12,983 bases of DNA from an uncultured Oscillospiraceae bacterium. GTDB lineage: Bacteria; Bacillota_A; Clostridia; Oscillospirales; Oscillospiraceae. Location of the stretch: the NCBI GenBank assembly GCA_944387755.1, contig CALXGC010000164.1, positions 1 to 12,983 on the forward strand, in the 5' to 3' direction. The notes beneath the pieces are model-generated. The model was not told where the DNA came from and did not search any database. It saw nothing but the letters and a program-made list of their open reading frames with translations. Shown here piece by piece: positions 1 to 5,890 of this stretch. Positions within the stretch are counted from its first letter, which is position 1. The number at the start of each line of letters is the position of its first letter. Position numbers and translations under genes: made by a program.

Positions 1-40
1 TGTTTTTCAGGGCCAGCTCCAGAGATTCCAGGATACTCAT
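1..40 (-). CDS. FtsX/MacB-type ABC transporter permease, 5' end only
   Basis: Only the first 13 codons lie in the window, reading MSILESLELALKN. The ATG (38-40) overlaps the TGA of the ATPase gene in an ATGA junction, the usual sign of translational coupling. The position after an adaptor and an ATPase of the MacB/LolD class, and the N-terminus typical of MacB-family permeases (short amphipathic helix before TM1), point to the integral membrane subunit of the exporter. The function is inferred mainly from context because no membrane segment is visible here. Confidence 0.7.
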   Translation of the reverse strand, partial: MSILESLELALKN

Positions 41-774
41 GAGGCCGCCTCCTCTCCGGTGCGCCTGGGCTGCACCACCGCCTCCGGGGCGCCGGCGGGG
101 CCGTCGTACACCACCCGCCCGTCCTCCAGGCGGATGATCCGCTGGGCCTGGACGGCGATGGAGTTGTCGTGGGTGATGAGGACCACCGTATTTCCCTGCC
201 GGTGGATGTCCTGGAGCATTTTCAGCACCTCCCGTCCAGTGCGGGAGTCCAGGGCGCCGGTGGGCTCGTCGGCCAGAATCACCGAGGGCCTTCCCACCAG
301 GGCGCGGGCGATGGACACCCGCTGCTGCTGGCCGCCGGAGAGCTCCATGGGCTTGTGCCGCCACTTGTCCCCCAGTCCCACCTGTTCCAGGGCGGCCCTG
401 GCGCGGGCCCGGCGCTCCCCCTTGGGGACGCCGGCGTACATAAGGGGCACCTCCACATTCTCCACCAGGTTCAGCTTGGGCAGCAGGTTGTACTGCTGAA
501 AGATGAAGCCCAGCATCTCGTTGCGAATCTCCGCAAGCTGGTTTTTGTTCATCTGTCCCACGTCCCGGCCGTCCAGGAGATAGGTCCCCTCCGAGGGCAC
601 GTCCAGACAGCCGATGATGTTCATGCAGGTGGACTTGCCGGAGCCGGAGGAGCCCACAATGGCCACGAACTCCCCCTTGAAGATCTGGAAGGAGATGTGG
701 TCGGCGGCCTTCACCGTGGTGTCTCCCATGTGGTAGTACTTGCACACCTGCCGGAATTCAATGAGCGCGTTCAT
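37..774 (-). CDS. ABC transporter ATP-binding protein (MacB/LolD/FtsE class)
   Basis: The protein has 245 residues and is the cytoplasmic ATPase of a MacAB-like exporter. Visible motifs are Walker A GSSGSGKS (41-48), Q-loop at Q93-Q94, signature LSGGQ (145-149), Walker B VILADE (165-170) followed by the D-loop (GALD), and the switch histidine H202. The sequence GSSGSGKSTCMNIIGCLD and the ADEPTGALD stretch are characteristic of the MacB/LolD/FtsE subfamily, whose members energise mechanotransmission rather than classic transport cycles. The start is supported by an AAGGGGGG ribosome site that overlaps the adaptor's stop codon only 12 bp upstream, so the two genes form one operon. The last ~20 residues (Pro/Ala/Glu-rich) extend beyond the usual domain end. 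The substrate cannot be told from sequence; peptides, antibiotics and lipoproteins are all known for relatives. Confidence 0.93.
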   Translation of the reverse strand: MNALIEFRQVCKYYHMGDTTVKAADHISFQIFKGEFVAIVGSSGSGKSTCMNIIGCLDVPSEGTYLLDGRDVGQMNKNQLAEIRNEMLGFIFQQYNLLPKLNLVENVEVPLMYAGVPKGERRARARAALEQVGLGDKWRHKPMELSGGQQQRVSIARALVGRPSVILADEPTGALDSRTGREVLKMLQDIHRQGNTVVLITHDNSIAVQAQRIIRLEDGRVVYDGPAGAPEAVVQPRRTGEEAAS

Positions 775-786
775 AGCCGTCCCCCC

Positions 787-2511
787 TTAGAAGCCGGGAC
801 CGCCGGGCATTCCGCCGCCCATGCCGCCGCTGGGCATACCGCTGGGCATACCGCCGCCCATGCCGCCGGGCATTCCGCACATCATGCCAAAGGCGTTCTC
901 TCCGGAACTGCTGGTGGGAATATAGACCACGGTGTCTCCCTCCTGAAGGCCGGAGAGGATCTCAATGAAGCTGTCCCCGATGACGCCGGTGACAACCTCC
1001 ACCGAGTAGTAGTCCTCCCCGCCCTCCGCGGCGGCCTCCACCAGGGCGCCGTTGGCGGCGCTGGGGGAATCGGCCGTCACCAGCACCGTGTTCCCCCGGT
1101 TCAGGGCGGCGGAGGGGATGGCCAGCGCGTCCTCCGCGGCGGCCAGTTCGATGGTGGCGTCCACGCTCATGCCGGGGAGCAGGCCGTCGGTGTCGTCGAT
1201 GCGGATGGTGACGGGATAGGTGGTGGCGCTGCCGGAGGAGGTGCCCGCCACGCTCACCTTGGTGACGGTGCCGGTGTAGGTGCGGTCCTCCACCGCGTCC
1301 GCCGTGATGGCGACGGTCTGCCCCACGGCGATGTCGGAGATGTCCAGCTCATCCACAGAGAGGGTCATGGTGAGATAGCTCAGGTCGTAGATGGAGCACA
1401 GCGCCTGGTTGGCCTCGCTGGTCTCGCCGGCGTTGTAGTTCTTGTCCACGATAGTGCCGGTGATGGGGGCGGTGATAGTGTAGTCCTCCAGCTGCTCGGT
1501 CTGCTTCTCATAGGAGATCTGGGCGTTGCGCAGGCTGTCCTGGGCGCTTTGCACCTGGTTGTCCAGGTCGTCGCTGGTGAGAACGACGAGGGCCTGATTT
1601 TTGGACACCTGCTGCCCCTCGGCGGCCTGGATGGAGGCCACGACGCCGGATATTTTAGCGGCGACGGTCTCCTCCTCCCTGTATGTAAAGGTGCCGCTGC
1701 CGGTGCTGGTGACGCTCCCCACCGCCGCGCTGGCGCTCTGCCCGGTGGACAGGCCGCCGGGATTGGACACGTCAATTGTCACCGCGCGGACAATCACGTT
1801 CCCGGTGAGCACCGTGTCGCTGCCGGCTATTTTGGAGATGGTCCCGGTGAGGGTCTCAAAGGTGGAGTCCAGCGTCACCACGGCGCTCTGGCCGGCGGAG
1901 AAGGAGGCCGCGTCGTCCGCCGGGAAATTCACCTCCAGGCGCATGGTTTTGGAGTCCCGGATGGAGGCCACCTGCTGTCCGGCGGACACCTCGTCCCCCA
2001 CCTCCACGTCGATGGAGTACACCTGGCCGGACACCGGGGCGGCAACGGTCAGGTCCTCCAGACTCTCCATGGTGTTCTGATAGCTGCGCTCCGACTGGTT
2101 CAGGGAGATCTGGGCCTGCTCCAGGGAGCTGGCCGCGTCGGAGGAGTCGATGGTATACAGCACCGTTCCCTCCTCCACCTGGTCCCCCTCCTCAAAGGCG
2201 GCGGTGAGGATGGTCCCCTCCACCAGGGTGGACACGGAGTAGGAGTCGGCGGCCTCCAGGGTACCGCTGCCGGTGATGGAGGCGCTCACGTCCATCCGCT
2301 CCACCGCCGCGGTGGTGTAGGCGGTCTCCGCCGCGGGGGCGCTCCGGCCGGGGCTGAGCAGCTGCCAGCCCATGCCGGCCGCTGCGGCCAGGGCCACGCC
2401 TGCCACGGCAAATTTTTTCCAGCGGCGTTTTTTCCTGGGCCCGCCCTCCGGGGCGCTCCGCCCAAAGAGGCTGCTTAAGCCTTCCAGCCGCTCTCTTACT
2501 GCAAGCTTCAT
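787..2511 (-). CDS. MacA/HlyD-family efflux adaptor with duplicated core and Met/Gly-rich tail
   Basis: The protein has 574 residues and is the extracytoplasmic adaptor (membrane fusion protein) that would join the ATPase/permease pair. A basic stretch RKKRRWKK (26-33) precedes one membrane anchor (about 34-52), so the bulk is outside the membrane. Two HlyD-type modules follow in tandem: roughly residues 78-265 and 270-457. Each opens with GSGT, carries a biotinyl/lipoyl half-motif, a helical hairpin rich in Gln/Ser/Glu, and a closing LED-(L/Y)-T-(V/I)-(A/T)-AP-(V/I)-(S/T)-G segment (151-162 and 341-352). A membrane-proximal beta region follows (about 460-535). The last 34 residues contain eight Met, one Cys and many Gly/Pro. 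MacA of E. coli is about 370 residues, so this one is enlarged by the repeated core. Start chosen at the ATG preceded by GGAAAGGA. It is the first gene of the exporter operon. The family assignment is firm; the substrate is unknown. Confidence 0.9.
   Translation of the reverse strand: MKLAVRERLEGLSSLFGRSAPEGGPRKKRRWKKFAVAGVALAAAAGMGWQLLSPGRSAPAAETAYTTAAVERMDVSASITGSGTLEAADSYSVSTLVEGTILTAAFEEGDQVEEGTVLYTIDSSDAASSLEQAQISLNQSERSYQNTMESLEDLTVAAPVSGQVYSIDVEVGDEVSAGQQVASIRDSKTMRLEVNFPADDAASFSAGQSAVVTLDSTFETLTGTISKIAGSDTVLTGNVIVRAVTIDVSNPGGLSTGQSASAAVGSVTSTGSGTFTYREEETVAAKISGVVASIQAAEGQQVSKNQALVVLTSDDLDNQVQSAQDSLRNAQISYEKQTEQLEDYTITAPITGTIVDKNYNAGETSEANQALCSIYDLSYLTMTLSVDELDISDIAVGQTVAITADAVEDRTYTGTVTKVSVAGTSSGSATTYPVTIRIDDTDGLLPGMSVDATIELAAAEDALAIPSAALNRGNTVLVTADSPSAANGALVEAAAEGGEDYYSVEVVTGVIGDSFIEILSGLQEGDTVVYIPTSSSGENAFGMMCGMPGGMGGGMPSGMPSGGMGGGMPGGPGF
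805..867 (-). repeat. Imperfect 24-bp direct repeat coding the Met/Gly/Pro tail of the adaptor
   Basis: Two 24-bp copies, 805-828 and 844-867, differ at one base and start 39 bp (13 codons) apart. Both encode GGMGGGMP. They lie at the 3' end of the adaptor gene. The in-frame spacing suggests the tail can grow or shrink by slippage or recombination without breaking the frame. Confidence 0.8.
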
Positions 2512-2555
2512 ATCTGTCCGTCCTTTCCACGGGGTTTGGTTTGCTTCCGTGGGCT

Positions 2556-2584
2556 ATTGTATGGGAAAAATCCAAACGAAGACG
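2556..2584 (-). promoter_or_regulatory. Possible promoter of the adaptor-ATPase-permease operon
   Basis: On the minus strand a good -10 (TACAAT, 2556-2561) lies 45 bp before the adaptor ATG. At 17 bp spacing the -35 position reads CGTCTT, a poor match to TTGACA. A weak -35 with repeats just upstream fits a promoter that needs an activator. This is inference from sequence shape only. Confidence 0.4.
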
Positions 2585-2593
2585 GGGCAAAAT

Positions 2594-2626
2594 CGAAACT
2601 TTTTCTAAACAGCCGCAAAAACTTTC
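2594..2626. promoter_or_regulatory. Candidate response-regulator operator upstream of the adaptor gene
   Basis: Read on the plus strand, three units begin at 11-bp intervals: CGAAAC at 2594, CTAAAC at 2605 and CAAAAA at 2616. The first 17 bp (2594-2610) match a 17-bp block upstream of the histidine kinase gene at 13 positions. OmpR-family regulators typically bind direct repeats one helical turn apart. The site lies about 10 bp upstream of the proposed -35. Confidence 0.45.
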
Positions 2627-2658
2627 CTGAAAGGCCCCCTGCTGTCCTCAGGGCGCAT

Positions 2659-2686
2659 AAAAAGGGAGCGGATTCTTCCGCTCCCT
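2659..2686 (-). terminator. Rho-independent terminator of the two-component operon
   Basis: On the minus strand a perfect 10-bp stem (AGGGAGCGGA / TCCGCTCCCT, arms 2677-2686 and 2663-2672) with a 4-base loop is followed by TTTT. It begins 13 bp after the response regulator stop, and so separates this operon from the exporter operon downstream. Confidence 0.88.
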
Positions 2687-2699
2687 GTGTATCAACGGC

Positions 2700-3395
2700 C
2701 TAAGTCCGGTTCAGCCGGTAGCCCGCCCCCCACACCGTCTCAATGATCCTGGGGTGGGCCGGGTCGTCCTCAATCTTGTCCCGGATGCGGCCCACATGGA
2801 CGGTGACAGTGGCGCTGTCCCCCATGTAGCCATAGCCCCAGATGGCCTCAAACAGCCGCTCCTTGGAGAAGACGATGTTGGGGTTCTCCGCCAGAAATTT
2901 CAGCAGGGCAAACTCCCGGTTGGGCATTTTGATCTCCTGCTCCCCCTTGAAAACCTTCCAGCTCTGGGGGAGAATGCGCAGGTCCCCAATCTGAATGGCC
3001 CCGTCCTCCTCCCGGCCGCCGGTGAGGCGCTGATAGCGGCTCAGGTGGGCCTTCACCCTGGCTGTCAGCTCCGCCGGGTCAAAGGGTTTTGAGATGTAGT
3101 CGTCCGCCCCCAGGCCCAAGCCCCGGATTTTATCCACCGACTCCGTCCGGGCCGTCACCATGAGGATGGGCACGTCGATTTTGTCCCGGAGGCTGCGGCA
3201 CACCTCATAGCCGCTTCGTCCGGGGAGCATCAGGTCCAGCAGAATCAGGCCGTAGTTTCCCGTGAGGGCGGCCCGCTCCCCCTCCTCTCCGTCGGAGACG
3301 ATGTCCGCCTGAAAGCCCTCAATCTCCAGATAGTCCCGCTCCAGCATGGCAATTTCTTCTTCATCCTCGATGATTAACACTTTGACTGCCGCCAC
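2700..3395 (-). CDS. OmpR/PhoB-family response regulator
   Basis: The protein has 231 residues, the normal size for the family. The receiver domain (about 4-118) has the acidic pocket E10-D11-E12, the phosphoacceptor D54 in LILLDLMLP, T81 and K103 in the SKPF motif. A winged-helix DNA-binding domain follows (about 132-231), with the typical ending TVWGAGYRL. The start is GTG (3393-3395), directly after the kinase stop (TAAGTG), with GGAGG eight bases upstream inside the kinase gene. The two genes are therefore translationally linked. It is the last gene before the terminator. It probably controls the neighbouring exporter, and the repeats found upstream of both operons support this; the direction of regulation is not known. 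Confidence 0.95.
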   Translation of the reverse strand: MAAVKVLIIEDEEEIAMLERDYLEIEGFQADIVSDGEEGERAALTGNYGLILLDLMLPGRSGYEVCRSLRDKIDVPILMVTARTESVDKIRGLGLGADDYISKPFDPAELTARVKAHLSRYQRLTGGREEDGAIQIGDLRILPQSWKVFKGEQEIKMPNREFALLKFLAENPNIVFSKERLFEAIWGYGYMGDSATVTVHVGRIRDKIEDDPAHPRIIETVWGAGYRLNRT

Positions 3396-4808
3396 TTACT
3401 CCACCTCCGCACAGGGCAGGGCGATTTCAAACGCCAGCCCGTGGTCATTTTTTGCCGTAATGGTCCCTCCGTGGGCCTGGATGATATACTTGACGATGTA
3501 CAGCCCCAGGCCGCTGCCTTCGCCGCCCTGACTGCTCCGGGCCAGGTCCCCCCGCCAGAACTGCTCGAACAGGTGGGGGAGCTGCTCCTCCGGCACGCCG
3601 GAGCCGTTGTCCGCAAAACGCAGGCACTCCCGGTCCCGCTGCCGCCACACCGTCAGGGTAAGCGCCAGCGGCTCCGCCCCGGCGTAACGCACCGCGTTGT
3701 CCTTTAAATTGTTCAGCACCCGCAGCAGCTGCTCCGGGTCGGCCTTCACCGGGTGGGGGGCCGGGGCCATGCGCAGCTCCGCCCGCCCGCCGGAGGGGGC
3801 CAGCTCCTGCCCGGTCTCCCGGACAAACTGGGCCGCGAAGTTCCCCAGGTCTATCTCCTGTAAAAACAGAGGCAGGCTGCCCGTCTCCAGCCGGGAGAAG
3901 TAGAACAGCCGCTGGAGCAGCCGCTCCATATCGCAGGCCTTCCGGTAGGCCACGTCCAGATACTGCCGCTGCTTCTCCGGGGTGTTGGCCACCCCGTCCC
4001 GCATCCCCTTCAAATACCCCTTCACTGAGGTGAGGGGCGTGCGCAGGTCGTGGGAGATGCCCGCCACCAGGTCCGTGCGGGCCTGTTCATAGCGCGCGGT
4101 TTTCTCCCGCTCCGCCAGCAGGTGCTCCTGCATGTGGTCGAAGGCGGCGCAGACGCTGGAAAATTCGCTCTGCCCCCGGTAATCCACCGGAGTGGACAAA
4201 TCTCCCCGCTCCACCCGCTGGGCCGCCTGACACAGGGCGTTCACCGGGCGGAGCATCTGCCGCACCTGATAACGGGTAAATAAAAAGCTGAAGCCGCCGA
4301 TGAGGACAATGGAGCAGAAGCCGCCGATGAGATAGGAGAGAAACAGCGCCTCATTCTGCGGGCGGGGCCGGCCGAACATCTCCGGAATGCGGGGCTCCAT
4401 CATGGCTACCAGGACGGCGTCTCCGCACTGCCGGCCGATAATAAAGATCCCCTGGTCCTGAACAGACAGGGTACCCGTCTCCGGCCAGGAGGCCTCCGGC
4501 GCGATGTGGTCATACAGCTCCCGCTGGAAGCCGTCCAGGGAGGAGTAGAGGACCTTCTGGTTCTCCTCCACCATCAGCTGATAGCCGAAGGTCTTCAGCT
4601 GCCGGTCCAGTTCCTTCCAGTTCCGGGAGCTCTCCGGCCACCCGTCCAGCGTCCCCTGCACCTGGTCGGAGCGGCTGTCCGCCGCCGGCACCGCCTGCTT
4701 CTGATAGACGGAGAACACGACGTGAAGCACCAGGCCGTTGACCGCCAGGAGGAACAGCAGCGCCAGAATCAGCGTCCCCATGTGAAAGAGAAAAATCTGC
4801 CGCTTCAT
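3396..4808 (-). CDS. Sensor histidine kinase (membrane, HAMP, HisKA, HATPase)
   Basis: The protein has 470 residues. There are two membrane helices (about 11-35 and 154-178), and between them an extracellular sensor region of about 118 residues that I cannot assign to a named domain. A HAMP linker follows (about 180-232), then HisKA with the phosphoacceptor H253 in GISHDLRTPLTSVKGY, then an HATPase_c domain with N-box N371 (LKDNAVRY), G1 DNGSGVP (400-406) and G2 GSGLGLYIVK (431-440). Start at an ATG with a GGAGGGG ribosome site. It is first in the operon, ahead of its regulator; kinase-before-regulator is the less common order. The signal it senses is unknown. A cell-envelope stress or a toxic compound handled by the adjacent exporter is a reasonable inference. 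Confidence 0.94.
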   Translation of the reverse strand: MKRQIFLFHMGTLILALLFLLAVNGLVLHVVFSVYQKQAVPAADSRSDQVQGTLDGWPESSRNWKELDRQLKTFGYQLMVEENQKVLYSSLDGFQRELYDHIAPEASWPETGTLSVQDQGIFIIGRQCGDAVLVAMMEPRIPEMFGRPRPQNEALFLSYLIGGFCSIVLIGGFSFLFTRYQVRQMLRPVNALCQAAQRVERGDLSTPVDYRGQSEFSSVCAAFDHMQEHLLAEREKTARYEQARTDLVAGISHDLRTPLTSVKGYLKGMRDGVANTPEKQRQYLDVAYRKACDMERLLQRLFYFSRLETGSLPLFLQEIDLGNFAAQFVRETGQELAPSGGRAELRMAPAPHPVKADPEQLLRVLNNLKDNAVRYAGAEPLALTLTVWRQRDRECLRFADNGSGVPEEQLPHLFEQFWRGDLARSSQGGEGSGLGLYIVKYIIQAHGGTITAKNDHGLAFEIALPCAEVE

Positions 4809-4830
4809 AACACCCCTCCGTTCCGTCTCT

Positions 4831-4858
4831 ATTTTATCATAGGAGAGAATTGTAACAA
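4831..4858 (-). promoter_or_regulatory. Promoter of the histidine kinase-response regulator operon
   Basis: On the minus strand TTGTTA (4853-4858) and TAAAAT (4831-4836) are separated by 16 bp, and the -10 lies 22 bp before the kinase ATG. Eleven-bp direct repeats sit 15 bp upstream of the -35. Confidence 0.6.
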
Positions 4859-4873
4859 AAGGGGCGGATAAAT

Positions 4874-4895
4874 CTAAATTTTTTCGAAATTTTTC
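4874..4895. promoter_or_regulatory. Candidate response-regulator operator upstream of the kinase gene
   Basis: Two adjacent 11-bp units on the plus strand, CTAAATTTTTT (4874-4884) and CGAAATTTTTC (4885-4895), form a direct repeat of exactly one helical turn, upstream of the kinase promoter. The same pattern recurs upstream of the exporter operon (2594-2610). An autoregulatory site for the OmpR-family regulator is inferred. Confidence 0.5.
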
Positions 4896-4942
4896 CGCCG
4901 GATGGCGGGCCGGCAGTTTTCTCTTGCCTCATTTCAGAAATT

Positions 4943-4962
4943 ATAGGTTGAATTCCTCCTAT
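4943..4962. promoter_or_regulatory. Palindromic operator of the phd-doc operon
   Basis: ATAGG-TT-GAATTC-CT-CCTAT is symmetric at 16 of 20 positions. It covers the -35 box (4948-4953) and part of the spacer, so a bound protein would block RNA polymerase. Phd-family antitoxins bind palindromes in their own promoters and Doc modulates this binding. The assignment to this antitoxin is inferred from position. Confidence 0.6.
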
Positions 4963-4975
4963 TTTCGGGTATAAT
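4948..4975 (+). promoter_or_regulatory. Promoter of the phd-doc operon
   Basis: TTGAAT (4948-4953), a 16-bp spacer and a perfect TATAAT (4970-4975). Transcription would start near 4982, leaving a leader of under 20 bases that holds little more than the ribosome site. Confidence 0.75.
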
Positions 4976-4998
4976 CCATGCAGAAGGAGGGTGATTGT

Positions 4999-5241
4999 AT
5001 GATGATCAATTCCAACGCCCTGGTGTCCATTACAGAGGCCAACCAGAATTTCTCCAAAGTGGCCCGCCTGGTGGATGAGCAGGGTTCCGCCGTGATTCTG
5101 AAAAATAATGTGCCCCGTTACCTGATTGTAGAGTTCAGCCAGGCGGAGCAGATGCAGGCCGCCGGGGACGAAGACGTCATGCAGATCTCGAAACGGCTCA
5201 TCCAGCAAAACAGGGCGGCCTATGAGGAACTGGCCAAATGA
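4999..5241 (+). CDS. phd: Phd/YefM-family antitoxin
   Basis: The protein has 80 residues and is the antitoxin of a type II module. The N-terminal part (MMINSNALVSITEANQNFSK...) has the Phd/YefM fold signature, with the conserved start of the DNA-binding helix (SITEANQNFSKV) and the strand VILKNNVPRYLIV. The acidic and Gln-rich C-terminal part (about 50-80) should wrap and block the toxin. An in-frame ATG at 4978 would add seven residues, but it lies at the promoter's end and would place the ribosome site (AAGGAGG, 4984-4990) inside the gene, so 4999 is preferred; 5002 (second Met) is possible. The stop overlaps the toxin start as ATGA (5238-5241), giving coupled translation. It likely represses its own promoter through the palindrome upstream. 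Confidence 0.88.
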   Translation: MMINSNALVSITEANQNFSKVARLVDEQGSAVILKNNVPRYLIVEFSQAEQMQAAGDEDVMQISKRLIQQNRAAYEELAK

Positions 5242-5615
5242 AGGTTCTGAGCAAGCGTCAGATTTTACTGCTCCACCAGCAGCTGGCGGATGAGACCGGC
5301 GGAAGTCCGGGACTGCGGGACGAGGGACTTTTGGATTCGGCCCTCAACGCGCCCTTTCAGGGGTTCGGCGGCGCCAGCGCCTTTCCCTCTCTCCAGCAGA
5401 AGGCCGCCCGGCTCTGTTACGGCCTGGTGAAAAATCACCCGTTTGTAGACGGGAACAAGCGGACCGGTGCCCACGCCATGCTGGTTTTTCTGGCGGTCAA
5501 CGGCCTGGAGCTGTCCTATACGCAGCAAGAGTTGGCTGAGATTATTTTCCAAGTTGCCGCCGGAGAAAAAGACTATGAGGATCTGCTGTCGTGGCTTCCC
5601 GCACACCAGCTTTAA
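5238..5615 (+). CDS. doc: Doc-family toxin (death-on-curing, Fic fold)
   Basis: The protein has 125 residues, the usual length of Doc (126 in phage P1). It carries the Fic/Doc core motif HPFVDGNKRTG (67-77), with the catalytic H67 and the D71, N73, K74 and R75 positions intact. P1 Doc phosphorylates elongation factor Tu and stops translation; this copy has every residue expected for activity. It overlaps the antitoxin gene by four bases. A hairpin terminator shared with the convergent tRNA gene lies 60 bp downstream. Base composition is somewhat lower in GC than the metabolic genes to the right, which fits a mobile module, but no recombinase or flanking repeat is visible. Confidence 0.93.
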   Translation: MKVLSKRQILLLHQQLADETGGSPGLRDEGLLDSALNAPFQGFGGASAFPSLQQKAARLCYGLVKNHPFVDGNKRTGAHAMLVFLAVNGLELSYTQQELAEIIFQVAAGEKDYEDLLSWLPAHQL

Positions 5616-5675
5616 ACAAAAACTTCCGGGGAAGCCGCTTCCAAGCCGCTCCCCCGGAATTGTTCTGACCATCAA

Positions 5676-5709
5676 AAAACGCCCCTTATTGTAAAATAAG
5701 AGGCGTTTT
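5676..5709. terminator. Bidirectional terminator between doc and tRNA-Thr
   Basis: Arms AAAACGCCCCTTAT (5676-5689) and ATAAGAGGCGTTTT (5696-5709) pair with one C-A mismatch around a 6-base loop. Reading left to right it ends in TTTT after doc; reading right to left it gives a run of six T (5674-5679) right after the tRNA. The T/A at 5709 is also the last base of the tRNA's CCA end. Confidence 0.85.
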
Positions 5710-5784
5710 GGAGCTGGAAACGTGACTTGAACACGCGACCTGCTGATTACGAATCAGCTGCTCTACCGACTGAGCTATTCCAGC
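5709..5784 (-). tRNA. tRNA-Thr (anticodon CGU)
   Basis: The gene is 76 nt long. On the minus strand the acceptor stem GCTGGAA / TTCCAGC is perfect. The D-arm GCTC...GAGC, the anticodon arm GCTGA-TTCGTAA-TCAGC with anticodon CGT, a five-base variable loop AGGTC and a T-arm GCGTG-TTCAAGT-CACGT (one G-U pair) complete the cloverleaf. The CCA end is encoded. It reads ACG threonine codons. The discriminator base is U, whereas E. coli threonine tRNAs have A. Confidence 0.95.
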
Positions 5785-5798
5785 AACTTAGCTGTATC

Positions 5799-5827
5799 AT
5801 TTTAACGGACTTTCGCAGAGAAGTCAA
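5799..5827 (-). promoter_or_regulatory. Promoter of the tRNA-Thr gene
   Basis: On the minus strand TTGACT (5822-5827), a 17-bp spacer and TAAAAT (5799-5804). The tRNA 5' end follows 14 bp after the -10, so the precursor leader is only a few bases. Confidence 0.82.
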
Positions 5828-5843
5828 GGATTTTTTCAAACTT

Positions 5844-5872
5844 TTTCGGGGGCGGCAGAGCCGCCCCCGAAA
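5844..5872 (-). terminator. Strong GC hairpin after pgm, terminator-like without a U run
   Basis: A perfect 13-bp stem (TTTCGGGGGCGGC / GCCGCCCCCGAAA) closes on a 3-base loop. It lies 18 bp after the mutase stop, in the place of its terminator. The bases that follow on the minus strand are A-rich, not T-rich, so it is not a textbook intrinsic terminator; it may work as a 3'-end stabiliser or pause site. Confidence 0.5.
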
Positions 5873-5890
5873 TTTCCGTCAAACAGCCGT

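Noticed and set aside
790..890. A CRISPR-like or satellite repeat near the end of the adaptor gene.
   Set aside because: The units are in frame, code for Gly/Met/Pro and lack unique spacers; it is a coding repeat.
169..2478. A 769-codon open frame on the plus strand, rich in His, Gly and Ala, opposite the ATPase and adaptor genes.
   Set aside because: It is the mirror of codon bias in the two real genes. It has no ribosome site, no family resemblance and a repetitive, low-complexity composition.
4837..5208. A 123-codon minus-strand frame across the phd gene and the spacer before it.
   Set aside because: It covers the phd promoter and operator and opposes a convincing antitoxin gene; no homology is recognisable.
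5618..5660. TTCCGGGG / CCCCGGAA inverted repeat just after doc, considered as doc's own terminator.
   Set aside because: The loop is about 20 bases and no T run follows; the hairpin at 5676-5709 is the better terminator.
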